Numbered from the stretch's first letter, positions 43,729 through 53,081 are shown. The stretch is 56,630 bases of DNA from DATJPW01 sp035506215 (GCA_035506215.1 DATJPW010000079.1:1-56630), one strand, 5' to 3'. The notes: a model not told the origin generated them from the sequence alone. Numbers and translations: made by a program.

Positions 43729-44647
43729 ATGCAGGCTGTGATTATAGCGACCGCAAAGGTAATTGCGTTGATCGGCATTTTGATTGCCATAGCTCGAGTT
43801 CGACACCCGAACCCTCTTGATGATCCTTTTTTTGACACCCAGAATTGGGAGTTAAGTGATGCCTATAAGCTCATAGTGCCTATTGCCCTTCTTAGCTACC
43901 TGCAATCAATTATATATCATCTACTTTTAGACAGAATGTCGGATTACTGGCTCCTGTGGTTTTGTATGACCTCCGGGGGTCTGGCCTTTATTGCAACATA
44001 TGCAATATATTACTGGGTCATTAAGAAACCACATGAAATCCGTAGGACTGTTTTAGGGCTGGACAAGGCGAAATTTTGGAACAGCGGAGTTATCCATTTG
44101 AATATTGCGGTGATAGTCCTATTACTTGTAATTACTGATTACAAACATCCAGCAATATCAACTAACACTACCAGTCCAGACATGAATCTAATGATAGCTG
44201 TGACGCTTGGTCTCGTGGTAACCATTTTCCTGTGGCCAGTTCTGGAAGAGATATTGTTTCGAGGGGTTGCGTATACCCCTGTGGCCAGAAGAATAGGAAG
44301 ATGGAAGTCAATAGGCCTTCTTTCTCTAACGGTGGTCCTATCGCACTCACACTATGAGGTGACCAACCTTCGGTATGTTCTTTTTTAATTTTTTGCTCTA
44401 TTGCCTCTATACAAGGAGTAAATCTCTTTACGGTCCCATTGTATGGCACATCACCGTCAATTTTCTTGCAAATCGAAGATCAATCGCACTGATCATGGCA
44501 CCTTATATACATAGCGATACCCTGGATAAGTGTTACATTTACAGCTTTCTACTTTGCTTGGTGATCGTCAATGTGTTTTGCCTAGTGGAGTTCTTGAGAA
44601 AAAGGCGATTGCAGGAGTCTCGTCCCACCGTCCAACACAGCTTATAG
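43729..44647 (+). pseudogene. CPBP family intramembrane protease, frameshifted
   Basis: The first frame (43729-44388) gives 219 residues with several membrane helices and the CPBP motif EEILFR (E173, E174, R178) and then the second-motif region LSHSHYE. It ends abruptly at TAA in a T-rich run (44380-44394). The frame one base over continues without loss as FNFLLYCLYTRSKSLYGPIVWHITVNF, which is the third CPBP motif (HxxxN), to 44647. Deleting one T from the T6 run at 44381-44386 restores a protein of about 305 residues. CPBP proteases (Rce1-like) cleave membrane peptides; without the third motif the product would be inactive. Confidence 0.75.
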
Positions 44648-44730
44648 GAGTAAGCGAATGGAAGGTGCATTTCATAGGTGTTTAAGAGCCCGCGTAGGAT
44701 GCCGTGACCGGGCGGAACCGGATAGCCGGC

Positions 44731-44759
44731 TTTCCGAGATTATTAGTTTGTGCTACAAT
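44731..44759 (+). promoter_or_regulatory. Possible promoter of the TPR gene
   Basis: TTTCCG (44731-44736), a 17-base spacer and TACAAT (44754-44759), about 55 bases before the TPR start. The -35 box is weak. Confidence 0.35.
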
Positions 44760-44814
44760 AACGCCTGCGATTTCTTGAACAGCATTTTCCGTGAGGGACA
44801 ATAGGGGGCCGATT

Positions 44815-45492
44815 ATGAGAAAATCGCTCGTGATCATGGCTGTTGCGGTCGTCTTGATTGGGCTCTCCGTCCGCGCGATCTGGGCTGATTCCGCGGAGGA
44901 ATGGAATAGCAAGGGGAAAGAGGCTTACACAGCCAACAACTATCAAGAGGCGGCGAAATACTATTCCAAGGCCCTTGAAATAAATCCGAAAATGCAGAAA
45001 ACTCTTTTCAACAGAGGGCTCACTTATTACCGGATGAAAAAATACGCCGAGGCACGTACCGACCTCTTGGCAGCGACAGCTATAAATCCGAAAGACCACG
45101 AAGCTATTTTTTACATCGGGCTTACATATTTTGGAGAAGGGAAGTACGGGGAGGCATTTTCTCAGTTTGAGAAGGCCGCGGAAATAGAGAGGTTACCGCT
45201 CTATCTGCTGAATGCCGCGGCCGCACGATTCAACAGCGGCCTGCACCACGCGACCATCCAGCACTGCAAAATGTGCCTGAGGCTGAACCCTGATGACGAT
45301 ATAAAGGCAAAGGCAACCGACCTGATGGCCAAAGCCGAGGAGCAATTGAAGGAAGACAGAGACAGGCTGGCTTCGGCCAAGAGAAGCTCAGTGCGTATGG
45401 AAGCTCCGCCAAAGAAGAATGTGCAACTGAAATGGATTCAGACTGCTGACACCTCGCCGCAGAGTTCCCGTGGGGGTGGTGGTGGCGGTTGA
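44815..45492 (+). CDS. Exported tetratricopeptide-repeat protein
   Basis: 225 residues. Signal peptide MRKSLVIMAVAVVLIGLSVRAIWA, then three to four TPR units (AEEWNSKGKEAYTANNYQEA, TLFNRGLTYYRMKKYAEAR, AIFYIGLTYFGEGKYGEAF), a Lys/Glu-rich helix and a Gly tail. TPR proteins of this size usually serve as envelope assembly or lipoprotein-type scaffolds; no lipobox Cys is seen. ATG 44815 with AGGGGG upstream is preferred over a GTG 24 bases earlier. Confidence 0.75.
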   Translation: MRKSLVIMAVAVVLIGLSVRAIWADSAEEWNSKGKEAYTANNYQEAAKYYSKALEINPKMQKTLFNRGLTYYRMKKYAEARTDLLAATAINPKDHEAIFYIGLTYFGEGKYGEAFSQFEKAAEIERLPLYLLNAAAARFNSGLHHATIQHCKMCLRLNPDDDIKAKATDLMAKAEEQLKEDRDRLASAKRSSVRMEAPPKKNVQLKWIQTADTSPQSSRGGGGGG

Positions 45493-45850
45493 AGCCGCGC
45501 GCGCTAGCAGTCTGGGCAGACTGCAAGAGCACTGCGACAAGAATTGATCATTCATCGGTCCGTATCTTTGCGTATCCTGGTCCGGCCGGTGAGTTTTCCT
45601 GCTGCGGCTTGAATCCTAGCCTTTGACGGCAGGCCGTGGTTCCGCGTCTCCTAACCCCCCTGGTCAAGGAGGGAAATTGGTAGGACCGGCATCTTGCCGG
45701 TCATCTGCCTGGACCGGCGAGACGCCGGTCCTACTGTAAACGGGAGGACAGGAGAGGGCTAGATTAGGATTTTAACGCATGGCTGCGTAACTCTTCCGGC
45801 CAGAGAACGTAATATAGGCAGATTCGATTGCCTATTTCGGAGTAAATGAC
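45493..45850. other. Intergenic region with a REP pair
   Basis: These 358 bases between the TPR gene and the third oxidoreductase operon contain the REP pair at 45680-45734. No other gene, RNA or clear promoter was found. Confidence 0.55.
45680..45734. repeat. REP pair with a compensatory stem change
   Basis: Unit one is GTAG-GACCGGCA-tct-TGCCGGTC (45680-45702). Unit two, inverted, is GGACCGGCG-aga-CGCCGGTCC followed by TAC (45711-45734). Compared with the other copies both members of one base pair have changed (A-T to G-C), so the hairpin is preserved. Confidence 0.87.
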
Positions 45851-46189
45851 GTGAAACTATGGCGACTACCTTTAGATGCTGAAGCTCATTCGATCCCACA
45901 GGGTGACGTTCGAATTATAGAGAATCGGTGCAAAGGTTGCGGATTTTGCATCGAATTCTGCCCCAACGGATGTTTGAAAGAGAGTAAGTCTTTTAATTCC
46001 AAGGGCTATCACCCGCCGGAACTGGTGTTTCTTGCTCAAGATTGTGTGGATTGCGGCCTTTGCAGTCTGATTTGTCCGGAATTCGCCATTTTTACGGAAT
46101 TGAAAGAGGCCAAAAAGATTACGGAACAGGATATACGAAAGGTCACGGAACGGTACTCCCGGAAGGACAGAAGATATCTGAAGAAGTGA
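45851..46189 (+). CDS. korD: 2-oxoacid:ferredoxin oxidoreductase, delta subunit (locus C)
   Basis: 112 residues with two 4Fe-4S motifs, CKGCGFCIEFCP and CVDCGLCSLICP, typical of the KorD ferredoxin subunit. The start is GTG at 45851 without a strong ribosome site. A 271-base gap with repeat fragments separates it from the alpha gene, unlike locus B where the two overlap; the insertion of repeats between subunits of one enzyme is unusual. Confidence 0.82.
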   Translation: MKLWRLPLDAEAHSIPQGDVRIIENRCKGCGFCIEFCPNGCLKESKSFNSKGYHPPELVFLAQDCVDCGLCSLICPEFAIFTELKEAKKITEQDIRKVTERYSRKDRRYLKK

Positions 46190-46307
46190 AAAGGGAGATT
46201 GTCAGCGTGGTTCCGTCCCTCACTGGAGCATGTAGCAATTGTCAAAAGTTCGGTCTTTTTCGACTTGGCCCCAACAGTTTGGAATCATCGTTTGGGTGCC
46301 ACTGCAG

Positions 46308-46416
46308 GATTCCGGCTTTCGCCGGAATCACAAGCATGGACAATCGGAAATTGTTTTCGAGAACTGTTAAGAAAATGCTGATAGCAAGTTGTCTGTCTGC
46401 TCCCGCCAACGCGGGA
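46308..46416. repeat. Fragments of the palindromic repeat family
   Basis: GATTCCGGC-tttc-GCCGGAATC (46308-46329) and TCCCGC-caac-GCGGGA (46401-46416) are hairpins related to arms of the cloverleaf element at 4744-4829. They lie between the delta and alpha genes of locus C. Confidence 0.7.
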
Positions 46417-46460
46417 ATGAGTTTGGAACACAAGACCGTGAATACATCCAGGAAAATCAG

Positions 46461-47609
46461 ATGGTCCCCAGAGATATTCTAACCGGAGAACACTTCATTC
46501 ACGGCGATGCAGCCTGCGCGGAAGGCGGATTGGCCGCGGGTTGCCGCTTCTTCGCAGGATATCCGATCACCCCTGCAACGGAAGTGGCCGAAAGTATGGC
46601 CCGCAGACTGCCGGAGGTGGGTGGTGTATACATCCAGATGGAGGATGAGATCGCGTCCATGGCCGCGATCCTTGGCGCATCATGGGGCGGTGTGAAGTCC
46701 ATGACATCCACTTCCGGGCCGGGCTTCTCGCTGATGATGGAGAACATCGGTCTGGGCATGATGACCGAAACTCCGTGCGTAGTCGTCGATGTTCAGCGTG
46801 CCGGTCCTTCCACAGGACTGCCCACTCTGGTGGGACAGGCCGACATGATGCAGGCACGGTGGGGATCTCATGGCGATTATGGCTGCATAGCCCTGGTTCC
46901 GGCGTCTCCGCAAGAGTGCTTCGACCTGACCGTGCAGGCATTCAATTTGGCGGAAATCTATAGGCAACCCGTCTTTGTGATGACCGACGAAGTGGTCGGC
47001 CACACAACCGAAAAAGTTGTCATCCCCCACCGGGACAAGCTGAAGATAGTCGAACGTCCCAAGCCTTCGCAGGCACGAGGCGATTATCTACCATTTGACT
47101 CTTCCGGCCCGTACCCTGCTCCCATGGCTATGGCGGGAGACGGATTTCATGTCCACGTAACGGGCCTCACCCATGACGAACGCGGGTACCCGGTAATTAC
47201 CGATGCAGTGCAGGAACGCAATATTCGGCACATCGTAAATAAGATCCGGAAAAATGCAGACAAAATCATCCAGGTCGAGATGATTGGCCTGGAAGACGCT
47301 CGAGTGGCGATTGTAGCCTACGGTTGCACTTCCCGAGCGGCCCGGCAGGCCGTGGAGAACATGAGAAAACGTAGGTTCAAAGCGGGCCTTCTGAGGTTGA
47401 TTACCGCGTGGCCTTTCCCCTCGAATCTGATCCGGAATCTCGCTGAACGGATCAAAACTTTTGTGGTTCCGGAGATCAATTACGGACAGATGGCTTATGA
47501 AGTCGAACGAACCGCCGGACGAAAGGCGAAAGTGGTGCTCATGGCCATCATGGGTGGCTCGATGCATACGCCGGGAGAAATAGAGGAAGCCGTGGGGCGG
47601 TATTTATGA
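46461..47609 (+). CDS. korA: 2-oxoacid:ferredoxin oxidoreductase, alpha subunit (locus C)
   Basis: 382 residues, KorA type: GDAACAEGGLAAGCRFFAGYPITP, YIQMEDEIASMAAILGASWGG, AGPSTGLPTLVGQADMMQARWG and VTGLTHDERGYP. Apart from small differences it follows the alpha subunit of locus B block by block. ATG 46461 has AGGAAAA upstream; an in-frame ATG 72 bases earlier would put the repeat fragment into the coding region, so I reject it. Beta gene follows after 45 bases. Confidence 0.87.
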   Translation: MVPRDILTGEHFIHGDAACAEGGLAAGCRFFAGYPITPATEVAESMARRLPEVGGVYIQMEDEIASMAAILGASWGGVKSMTSTSGPGFSLMMENIGLGMMTETPCVVVDVQRAGPSTGLPTLVGQADMMQARWGSHGDYGCIALVPASPQECFDLTVQAFNLAEIYRQPVFVMTDEVVGHTTEKVVIPHRDKLKIVERPKPSQARGDYLPFDSSGPYPAPMAMAGDGFHVHVTGLTHDERGYPVITDAVQERNIRHIVNKIRKNADKIIQVEMIGLEDARVAIVAYGCTSRAARQAVENMRKRRFKAGLLRLITAWPFPSNLIRNLAERIKTFVVPEINYGQMAYEVERTAGRKAKVVLMAIMGGSMHTPGEIEEAVGRYL

Positions 47610-47654
47610 CGTCTCGGGGACGTACATCGCAGAGTTTAGAGGGACGGACAATCC

Positions 47655-48578
47655 ATGGAAACGATTCTTAGAGAGCTTCAACCTTTTGATAAAGAGGCTA
47701 TGGACAGGGCCATCGAGAAGGATCACGGTCTGCACCCGGACGACAAGTTTCTGAAACCGGGGAGAATTCCTCACATCTGGTGCCCCGGCTGCGGTCTGGG
47801 TGTAGTGCTCACGTGCTTTATCGAAGCAGTGCGCCGTAAGGGGCTCTCGGTGGACGAATGCGCGGTGGTGTCCGGTATAGGCTGCACAGGTCGTGTGGCA
47901 GGCTATTTGGAAATGGATACTTACCACACGACTCACGGTAGGGCTCTTCCGTTTGCGACAGGCCTCGTCTTGGCAAAACCCAACCTCAAAGTGACGGTCT
48001 TTTCGGGTGACGGCGATCTCTTCGCTATCGGCGGCAATCATTTAATACATGCTGCCAGGCGAAACATTGACCTGAAAGTGCTTTGTGTAAACAACTTCAA
48101 CTACGGGATGACCGGAGGCCAGGTAGCGCCAACCACGCCACTGGAAGCCAAGACCTCGACCACACCGCTGGGAAACGCGGAGCCCGGCTTTAACCTGCCC
48201 CATCTGGCTCATGCATCGGGCGCGGTTTACGTGGCGCGATGGACGACATACCATCCTCGTCAACTTGTGGATTCCATTTGCCGCACTTTCGAGAAGAAGG
48301 GTCTAACCTTTATTGAAGCGATAGCCCCCTGTCCCATCGGGTACGGGCGGCCGAACAAGATCGGCTCGGGCCTTGACGAAATGCGATTGTATAGAGAGAT
48401 GTCGGAAGTCAGGAACGGAGCGGACCCTAAAGATGCGGAGATCACTCTGGGCGGAAAGATTATGGTGGGCGCGTTCGTCGACACCGAACGACCGGACTTC
48501 CTCGAGAACTACCGTACCAAAGTCGTGGCAAAGGCTCAGCAACGTGCGGGAGACCGGCAGAAGGGCAGGGCAGCATGA
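47655..48578 (+). CDS. korB: 2-oxoacid:ferredoxin oxidoreductase, beta subunit (locus C)
   Basis: 307 residues. IWCPGCGLGVVLTCF holds the cluster Cys, GIGCTGRVAGYL and the thiamine diphosphate motif GDGD (residues 118-121) with GGNHLIHAARRN follow, then NNFNYGMTGGQVAPTTP. It has about 20 extra N-terminal residues compared with the locus B protein. It stops inside the start codon of the gamma gene. Confidence 0.88.
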   Translation: METILRELQPFDKEAMDRAIEKDHGLHPDDKFLKPGRIPHIWCPGCGLGVVLTCFIEAVRRKGLSVDECAVVSGIGCTGRVAGYLEMDTYHTTHGRALPFATGLVLAKPNLKVTVFSGDGDLFAIGGNHLIHAARRNIDLKVLCVNNFNYGMTGGQVAPTTPLEAKTSTTPLGNAEPGFNLPHLAHASGAVYVARWTTYHPRQLVDSICRTFEKKGLTFIEAIAPCPIGYGRPNKIGSGLDEMRLYREMSEVRNGADPKDAEITLGGKIMVGAFVDTERPDFLENYRTKVVAKAQQRAGDRQKGRAA

Positions 48579-49132
48579 CGTTCAAACGCGAAGTCAGGCT
48601 GGCCGGTTTCGGAGGGCAAGGGATTGTCCTGGCCGGTCACATCCTTGGAAAGGCGGGCGCTTTGTTCGAGAGGAAAAACGCCGTTTTTACTCAGAGCTAT
48701 GGTCCCGAGGCCCGAGGCGGTTCATGCAGCGCGGATGTCGTGATCTCCGAAGAAGCAATCTACTACCCGAAAGTGGAGCAGCCGAATGTGCTGGTGGTAA
48801 TGAGCCAGGGCGCTATGGAGACCTACGGCAGTCTCATCAGTGCGGATGGCATACTCATACTGGATGAGGATTTGGTTTCTCTGGACCGTGAACCGGACGT
48901 AAAAACCGTATATCGAGTTCCCTGCACCCGGATAGCGGAACAGATGGGGAAAAAGATAGTCGCGAATATCGTGATGCTGGGCGCCTTGGCCGCACTGGGG
49001 GAGGTGGTCGGCTATGATTCCATGCGTCAGGCGGTGTTGTCGTCTATACCGCCCGGGACGGAGGACCTCAACACCTCGGCTTTTGACAAGGGCTTTCAAT
49101 ATGGACAAAGCCTTCTCGAGCGAACCGTATGA
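48575..49132 (+). CDS. korC: 2-oxoacid:ferredoxin oxidoreductase, gamma subunit (locus C)
   Basis: 185 residues: GFGGQGIVLAGHILGKAGA, TQSYGPEARGGSCSADVVIS and SIPPGTEDLNTSAFD are the gamma signatures. It overlaps both neighbours in ATGA junctions, which ties the oxidoreductase to the hdrA gene in a single translation-coupled run. Confidence 0.87.
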   Translation: MTFKREVRLAGFGGQGIVLAGHILGKAGALFERKNAVFTQSYGPEARGGSCSADVVISEEAIYYPKVEQPNVLVVMSQGAMETYGSLISADGILILDEDLVSLDREPDVKTVYRVPCTRIAEQMGKKIVANIVMLGALAALGEVVGYDSMRQAVLSSIPPGTEDLNTSAFDKGFQYGQSLLERTV

Positions 49133-51594
49133 AAACAGACCAATTGATATCGCCGTCGAAAGATAAAGAAGGACACCCGATTTCCCGAGACCTTCGTACT
49201 GGCGTCTATGTCTGCCATTGCGGAAAGAACATTGGTGGGACGATCCGATGCGAGGAAGTTGCAGAATGGGCCCGAAGCCTGCCGGGAGTAATTTTGGCCA
49301 AAGATTCCATGTATATGTGCTCAGAACCCGGGCAGGAGCAAATCAAGGCCGACATTCAGGAGCACAACCTGACGCGGGTAGTCGTGGCCTCTTGTAGTCC
49401 TCGACTGCATGAACCCACCTTTAGGGCCGCGTGTGAATCCGCGGGTCTCAATCCCTACCTTCTTGAAATGGCAAACATCAGAGAGCATTGCTCGTGGGTG
49501 CATCTCCACGATAAGGATGCGGCCACGGAGAAGGCTAAAGACCTCGTTGGAATGGCCGTTCACAGAGCTGCGCTGCTGGAGCCTCAACACGAATTGACCG
49601 TCCCCGTGATACGCAAAGCAATGGTAATCGGCGGCGGTGTCGCGGGCATTCAGGCTGCGCTGGACCTAGCTGACGCGGGATACAAAGTCTACCTGGTCGA
49701 GAAAACCGGAAGCATCGGCGGCCGCATGGCGCAATTGGACAAGACCTTTCCTACGATGGACTGCTCAATCTGCATACTTGCTCCGAAAATGAGCGAGGCG
49801 GGCAGACACCCGAATATCGAGCTCTTGACCCTGTCCGAAGTCAAGGAAGTCCACGGTCACATCGGGAACTTCAAAGTAAAGGTCCTCAAGAAGGCTCGTT
49901 ACGTGACCAAAGAGTGCAGCGCGTGCGGAGATTGCATTCAAGCGTGCCCTCAACTGGTGCCGGATGAATTCAATGAGGGTCTTTCGTTTCGGCACGCCAT
50001 TTACATTCCATTCGCGCAGGCGGTCCCATCAACTTTCCTGGTGGATATGAATTTGTGCCTGAATAACCAAGGCATTGTCGCGTGCGATAGATGTTTCCAG
50101 GCCTGCTCCCACAGGTGCATCGACTTCTCTGAAAAGGACCAAGTGCTCGAAGTTGACGTAGGCACCATTGTGGTGGCCACTGGCGTGGACGTTTACGACC
50201 CCACCGCGCTGACGGAACTCGGGTACGGGCGCTTTCCCAACGTGATCACCACGCTTGAATTCGAGCGTTTGATCAATGCCGGCGGTCCTTCCGCGGGTGA
50301 ACTCATTCGCCCCTCAGATCGGCAGCGACCTCGAAAGGTAGCGTTTATTCAGTGTATCGGGTCTCGCAGCAAACGCAGCAATCCTTATTGCAGCAATGTT
50401 TGTTGCATGAACACGATCAAGGATTCGCTTCTGATCAAGGAGCACTGGCCTGATACTGAGATCTACGTCTTCTATCTCGATATACGAGCTTTCGGAAAAG
50501 GGTTTGAGGACCTGTTCCAAAGGGCGCGTCGCGAGGGAGTTACCTTTATACGCGGAATCCCCGGTGAAATCATCGAGGATATCAATACCGGCGATCTGAC
50601 CCTGCTGGGCGAGAATACATTGCTGGGAACGCGTTATCGGTACACTATGGACGCGGTGATACTTTCCGTTGGCATCATGCAACGTAAGGACTCGGGACTC
50701 CTCCAGAGGCTCCTTAATCTCTCGGCGGATACTGACGGGTTCTACATGGAAGCCCACCCGAAACTGAAACCGGTGGACACTACGACCGGCGGAGTGTTCC
50801 TGGCGGGGGCCGCCGAAGGTCCCAAAGACATCAAGGACTCGGTCACTCAGGCGTCCGCTGCCGCTTCCAGGGCCAACATCCTGATGAGTAAAGGCGAAGT
50901 GAAAGTCCCGGCCATCACGGCCAGGATCGATCCCGATAAATGTACTGCGTGCGGTATGTGTGCGCGAGTGTGCCCCTATCATGCAATCGAAGGTAACAAA
51001 GATCAGGGTTACTATCGAGTGATAGAAGCTGCGTGCCAGGGTTGCGGCGCATGTGTGCCGGAGTGCAATTTCGGCGCGGTGGACCAGACGCACTTCACTG
51101 ACGAACAGATCGTCAGCCAGATTGACAGCCTATTGGCACACGATCCTCACCGTAAAATCCTCGCCTTTGCCTGCAACTGGTGCTCTTATGCAGGGGCGGA
51201 CTTTGCGGGCGTGTCCAGGATACAGTATCCGCCTAACGTGCGTATCATCCGGACCATGTGTTCCGCCCGGGTTTCTCACCATTGGCTCGAAAGGGCACTG
51301 ATGTTGGGGGTCGGAGGTGTACTCGTTTCGGGATGTCATCCGGGCGATTGCCACTACAACAACGCCAACAAACACACGGAGCGTCGGGCGGAGAAATTCT
51401 GGAAGAGAATGGAAAAGGTAGGTATCAACGAGAATCGCCTACGACTGGCTTGGGTGTCGGCTGCTGAAGGATCACGCTTCGCTCGTGTCGTTGAAGAGAT
51501 GGAAAAAGGACTGCGAAAACTGACCGCAAAACAGATCCGAGACGAGGCCGAAAAGCTTAAACAGTACTTGTCCAGGAAAGGTGATACAGCATGA
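49129..51594 (+). CDS. hdrA: HdrA-MvhD fusion, heterodisulfide reductase-type flavoprotein
   Basis: 821 residues. An N-terminal HdrA domain (VYVCHCGKNIGG) is followed by the FAD motif VIGGGVAGIQ (glycines 167-173) and an HdrA-type cluster region with C263, C266, C269, C273. Two ferredoxin motifs follow at C605-C615 and C636-C646, then a fused MvhD domain from about residue 680 (CNWCSYAGADFAG and SGCHPGDCHY). HdrA is the flavin subunit that can split electrons between ferredoxin and a high-potential acceptor; the MvhD domain is the usual entry point from a hydrogenase or other donor. Here it directly follows korC, so the 2-oxoacid oxidoreductase is a likely partner. Confidence 0.87.
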   Translation: MKTDQLISPSKDKEGHPISRDLRTGVYVCHCGKNIGGTIRCEEVAEWARSLPGVILAKDSMYMCSEPGQEQIKADIQEHNLTRVVVASCSPRLHEPTFRAACESAGLNPYLLEMANIREHCSWVHLHDKDAATEKAKDLVGMAVHRAALLEPQHELTVPVIRKAMVIGGGVAGIQAALDLADAGYKVYLVEKTGSIGGRMAQLDKTFPTMDCSICILAPKMSEAGRHPNIELLTLSEVKEVHGHIGNFKVKVLKKARYVTKECSACGDCIQACPQLVPDEFNEGLSFRHAIYIPFAQAVPSTFLVDMNLCLNNQGIVACDRCFQACSHRCIDFSEKDQVLEVDVGTIVVATGVDVYDPTALTELGYGRFPNVITTLEFERLINAGGPSAGELIRPSDRQRPRKVAFIQCIGSRSKRSNPYCSNVCCMNTIKDSLLIKEHWPDTEIYVFYLDIRAFGKGFEDLFQRARREGVTFIRGIPGEIIEDINTGDLTLLGENTLLGTRYRYTMDAVILSVGIMQRKDSGLLQRLLNLSADTDGFYMEAHPKLKPVDTTTGGVFLAGAAEGPKDIKDSVTQASAAASRANILMSKGEVKVPAITARIDPDKCTACGMCARVCPYHAIEGNKDQGYYRVIEAACQGCGACVPECNFGAVDQTHFTDEQIVSQIDSLLAHDPHRKILAFACNWCSYAGADFAGVSRIQYPPNVRIIRTMCSARVSHHWLERALMLGVGGVLVSGCHPGDCHYNNANKHTERRAEKFWKRMEKVGINENRLRLAWVSAAEGSRFARVVEEMEKGLRKLTAKQIRDEAEKLKQYLSRKGDTA

Positions 51595-52055
51595 TAGGCA
51601 TGAAGCTCTGGCAGCACTTTTCGAGAGAGGCTCTTTACGAATGTTATCAATGCGCTCGTTGCACGGGCTCATGTCCCGCCATGGAGGTATCTCCGGCTAT
51701 TGGTCCCAGAGAGACCATCCTTAAATGCCTAAACCACGACCACGAGGATGTGGTCAAGGATGAAAGACTCTGGCTATGCTGCACATGCCATGTTTGCGAG
51801 GACCGGTGCCCGCAGAAGATCCCGATTTCGGAGCTGCTGGTGGCGCTGCGCAATCATGCTGTACGCCGAGGAAACGTGCCGGACAGACTGATAATGGCCA
51901 TCGAGCTGCTGGCGAAAACCGGCCGCTCCATGATCGTCCATCAGCTTGACGACATGAGGGCGTACCACGGGCTTGGCCCTCTTCCGCCTGTTCCTGTGGA
52001 CGAGGTGCGGGACATTCTCAAGGCCACCGGATTGGACGAAGTTGTGGAGTTTTGA
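51591..52055 (+). CDS. hdrC: Heterodisulfide reductase subunit C-like iron-sulfur protein
   Basis: 154 residues with two 4Fe-4S motifs, CYQCARCTGSCPAM and CCTCHVCEDRCPQ, as in HdrC, which links HdrA to HdrB. ATG overlaps the hdrA stop (ATGA). A second in-frame ATG nine bases later is possible. No membrane segment, so a soluble complex is expected. Confidence 0.86.
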   Translation: MIGMKLWQHFSREALYECYQCARCTGSCPAMEVSPAIGPRETILKCLNHDHEDVVKDERLWLCCTCHVCEDRCPQKIPISELLVALRNHAVRRGNVPDRLIMAIELLAKTGRSMIVHQLDDMRAYHGLGPLPPVPVDEVRDILKATGLDEVVEF

Positions 52056-52092
52056 TAACAATTCGCGTTCAAGTTTGTAAGAAAAGGTCATT

Positions 52093-52986
52093 ATGAAATA
52101 TGCCTTGTTTTTGGGATGCGCAATCCCGATAAAATATCCAGGCTTTGAAGCAGCCACTCGTCTTGTCTGTGAGCGGCTCGACATACGCCTCGTGGACCTT
52201 CCTTTCTCATGCTGCCCGCCGCCCACTTCGATGAAGCTCGTGCATTATGATTCGTGGCTGGCTCTCGCGGCACGGAACATCTGCCTTGCCGAGGAGCATG
52301 GGCTGGACATCCTCACGCTATGCTCCGGATGCGTGAACACCCTCAAAGAGGCCAACTTTGTGCTCAAACACAGTGATGGGAAGAAACGCAGGGTCAATAA
52401 AATCCTTGCGGATCACAATCATCAGTTCAAAGGAACGGCTACAGTCACCCACATACTTGACGTCATGTACCAGGACACTGTCGCGGAGAAGATCTTCAGC
52501 GAAAAGGTCCGTGAGTTGCCTCTGCGAGTCGGATGTCACTATGGGTGTCATTATTCCCGTCCGCCGCGATTGATGTACCCGCACGAACTCTCGGCCGCGG
52601 AATCGTACGTTCCGGTGAAGATGGACCACCTGTTGTCTCTCATTGGCGTTGAACCCACCGAGTATTCCAGGAAGTTCCTCTGTTGCGGTTCTCCTCTCGG
52701 CAAGAATGTGGACGAGGACGCGGGATACTCGATCACACGTCAGAAGCTCTTTCACATTGCCGAAAGAAACATCCAGGCCTTGTCGGTGATCTGTCCGACC
52801 TGTTTTGAGCAATTCGACATGGGCCAGATGGTGCTGGCTCGCAAGACGAAAGAAAAACTCAACATTCCCACCTTCTTCGTCACTCAACTTGTAGGTCTGG
52901 CATTGGGGCTCGGCCCCAAGGAACTTGGCCTGGACGTTCACCGCGTGAAAGCCAAAAAGCTGCTGGAAAGCATCAACGTGACGTGA
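52093..52986 (+). CDS. hdrB: Heterodisulfide reductase subunit B-like protein
   Basis: 297 residues with both CCG-type Cys-rich domains: the first with SCCPPPTSMK and LCSGCVNTLKE, the second with GCHYGCHYSRP, CCGSPLGKN and CPTCFEQF. In HdrB these hold the unusual non-cubane clusters that reduce disulfides. In a bacterium without coenzyme M the acceptor must be something else, perhaps a protein disulfide. Starts 38 bases after hdrC behind AAGG. It ends the operon. Confidence 0.87.
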   Translation: MKYALFLGCAIPIKYPGFEAATRLVCERLDIRLVDLPFSCCPPPTSMKLVHYDSWLALAARNICLAEEHGLDILTLCSGCVNTLKEANFVLKHSDGKKRRVNKILADHNHQFKGTATVTHILDVMYQDTVAEKIFSEKVRELPLRVGCHYGCHYSRPPRLMYPHELSAAESYVPVKMDHLLSLIGVEPTEYSRKFLCCGSPLGKNVDEDAGYSITRQKLFHIAERNIQALSVICPTCFEQFDMGQMVLARKTKEKLNIPTFFVTQLVGLALGLGPKELGLDVHRVKAKKLLESINVT

Positions 52987-53081
52987 AGGTTCGGGCGGTG
53001 GCGCCAAGCCGTTTTTATCTCTTGACTGAGATGAGTAATGCTTATAAACATACTAGTACGCTTTCATTTGGGGGAAGCTCT

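Noticed and set aside
44380..44394. Programmed -1 frameshift site (TTTTTTA) in the CPBP gene
   Set aside because: Joining the two parts requires a +1 (or -2) shift, and no pseudoknot or stop-proximal stimulator is visible; a simple one-base expansion explains it better.
46042..46482. 146-codon forward frame between the delta and alpha genes of locus C
   Set aside because: It overlaps the delta gene in another frame and then translates repeat fragments; no protein family is apparent.
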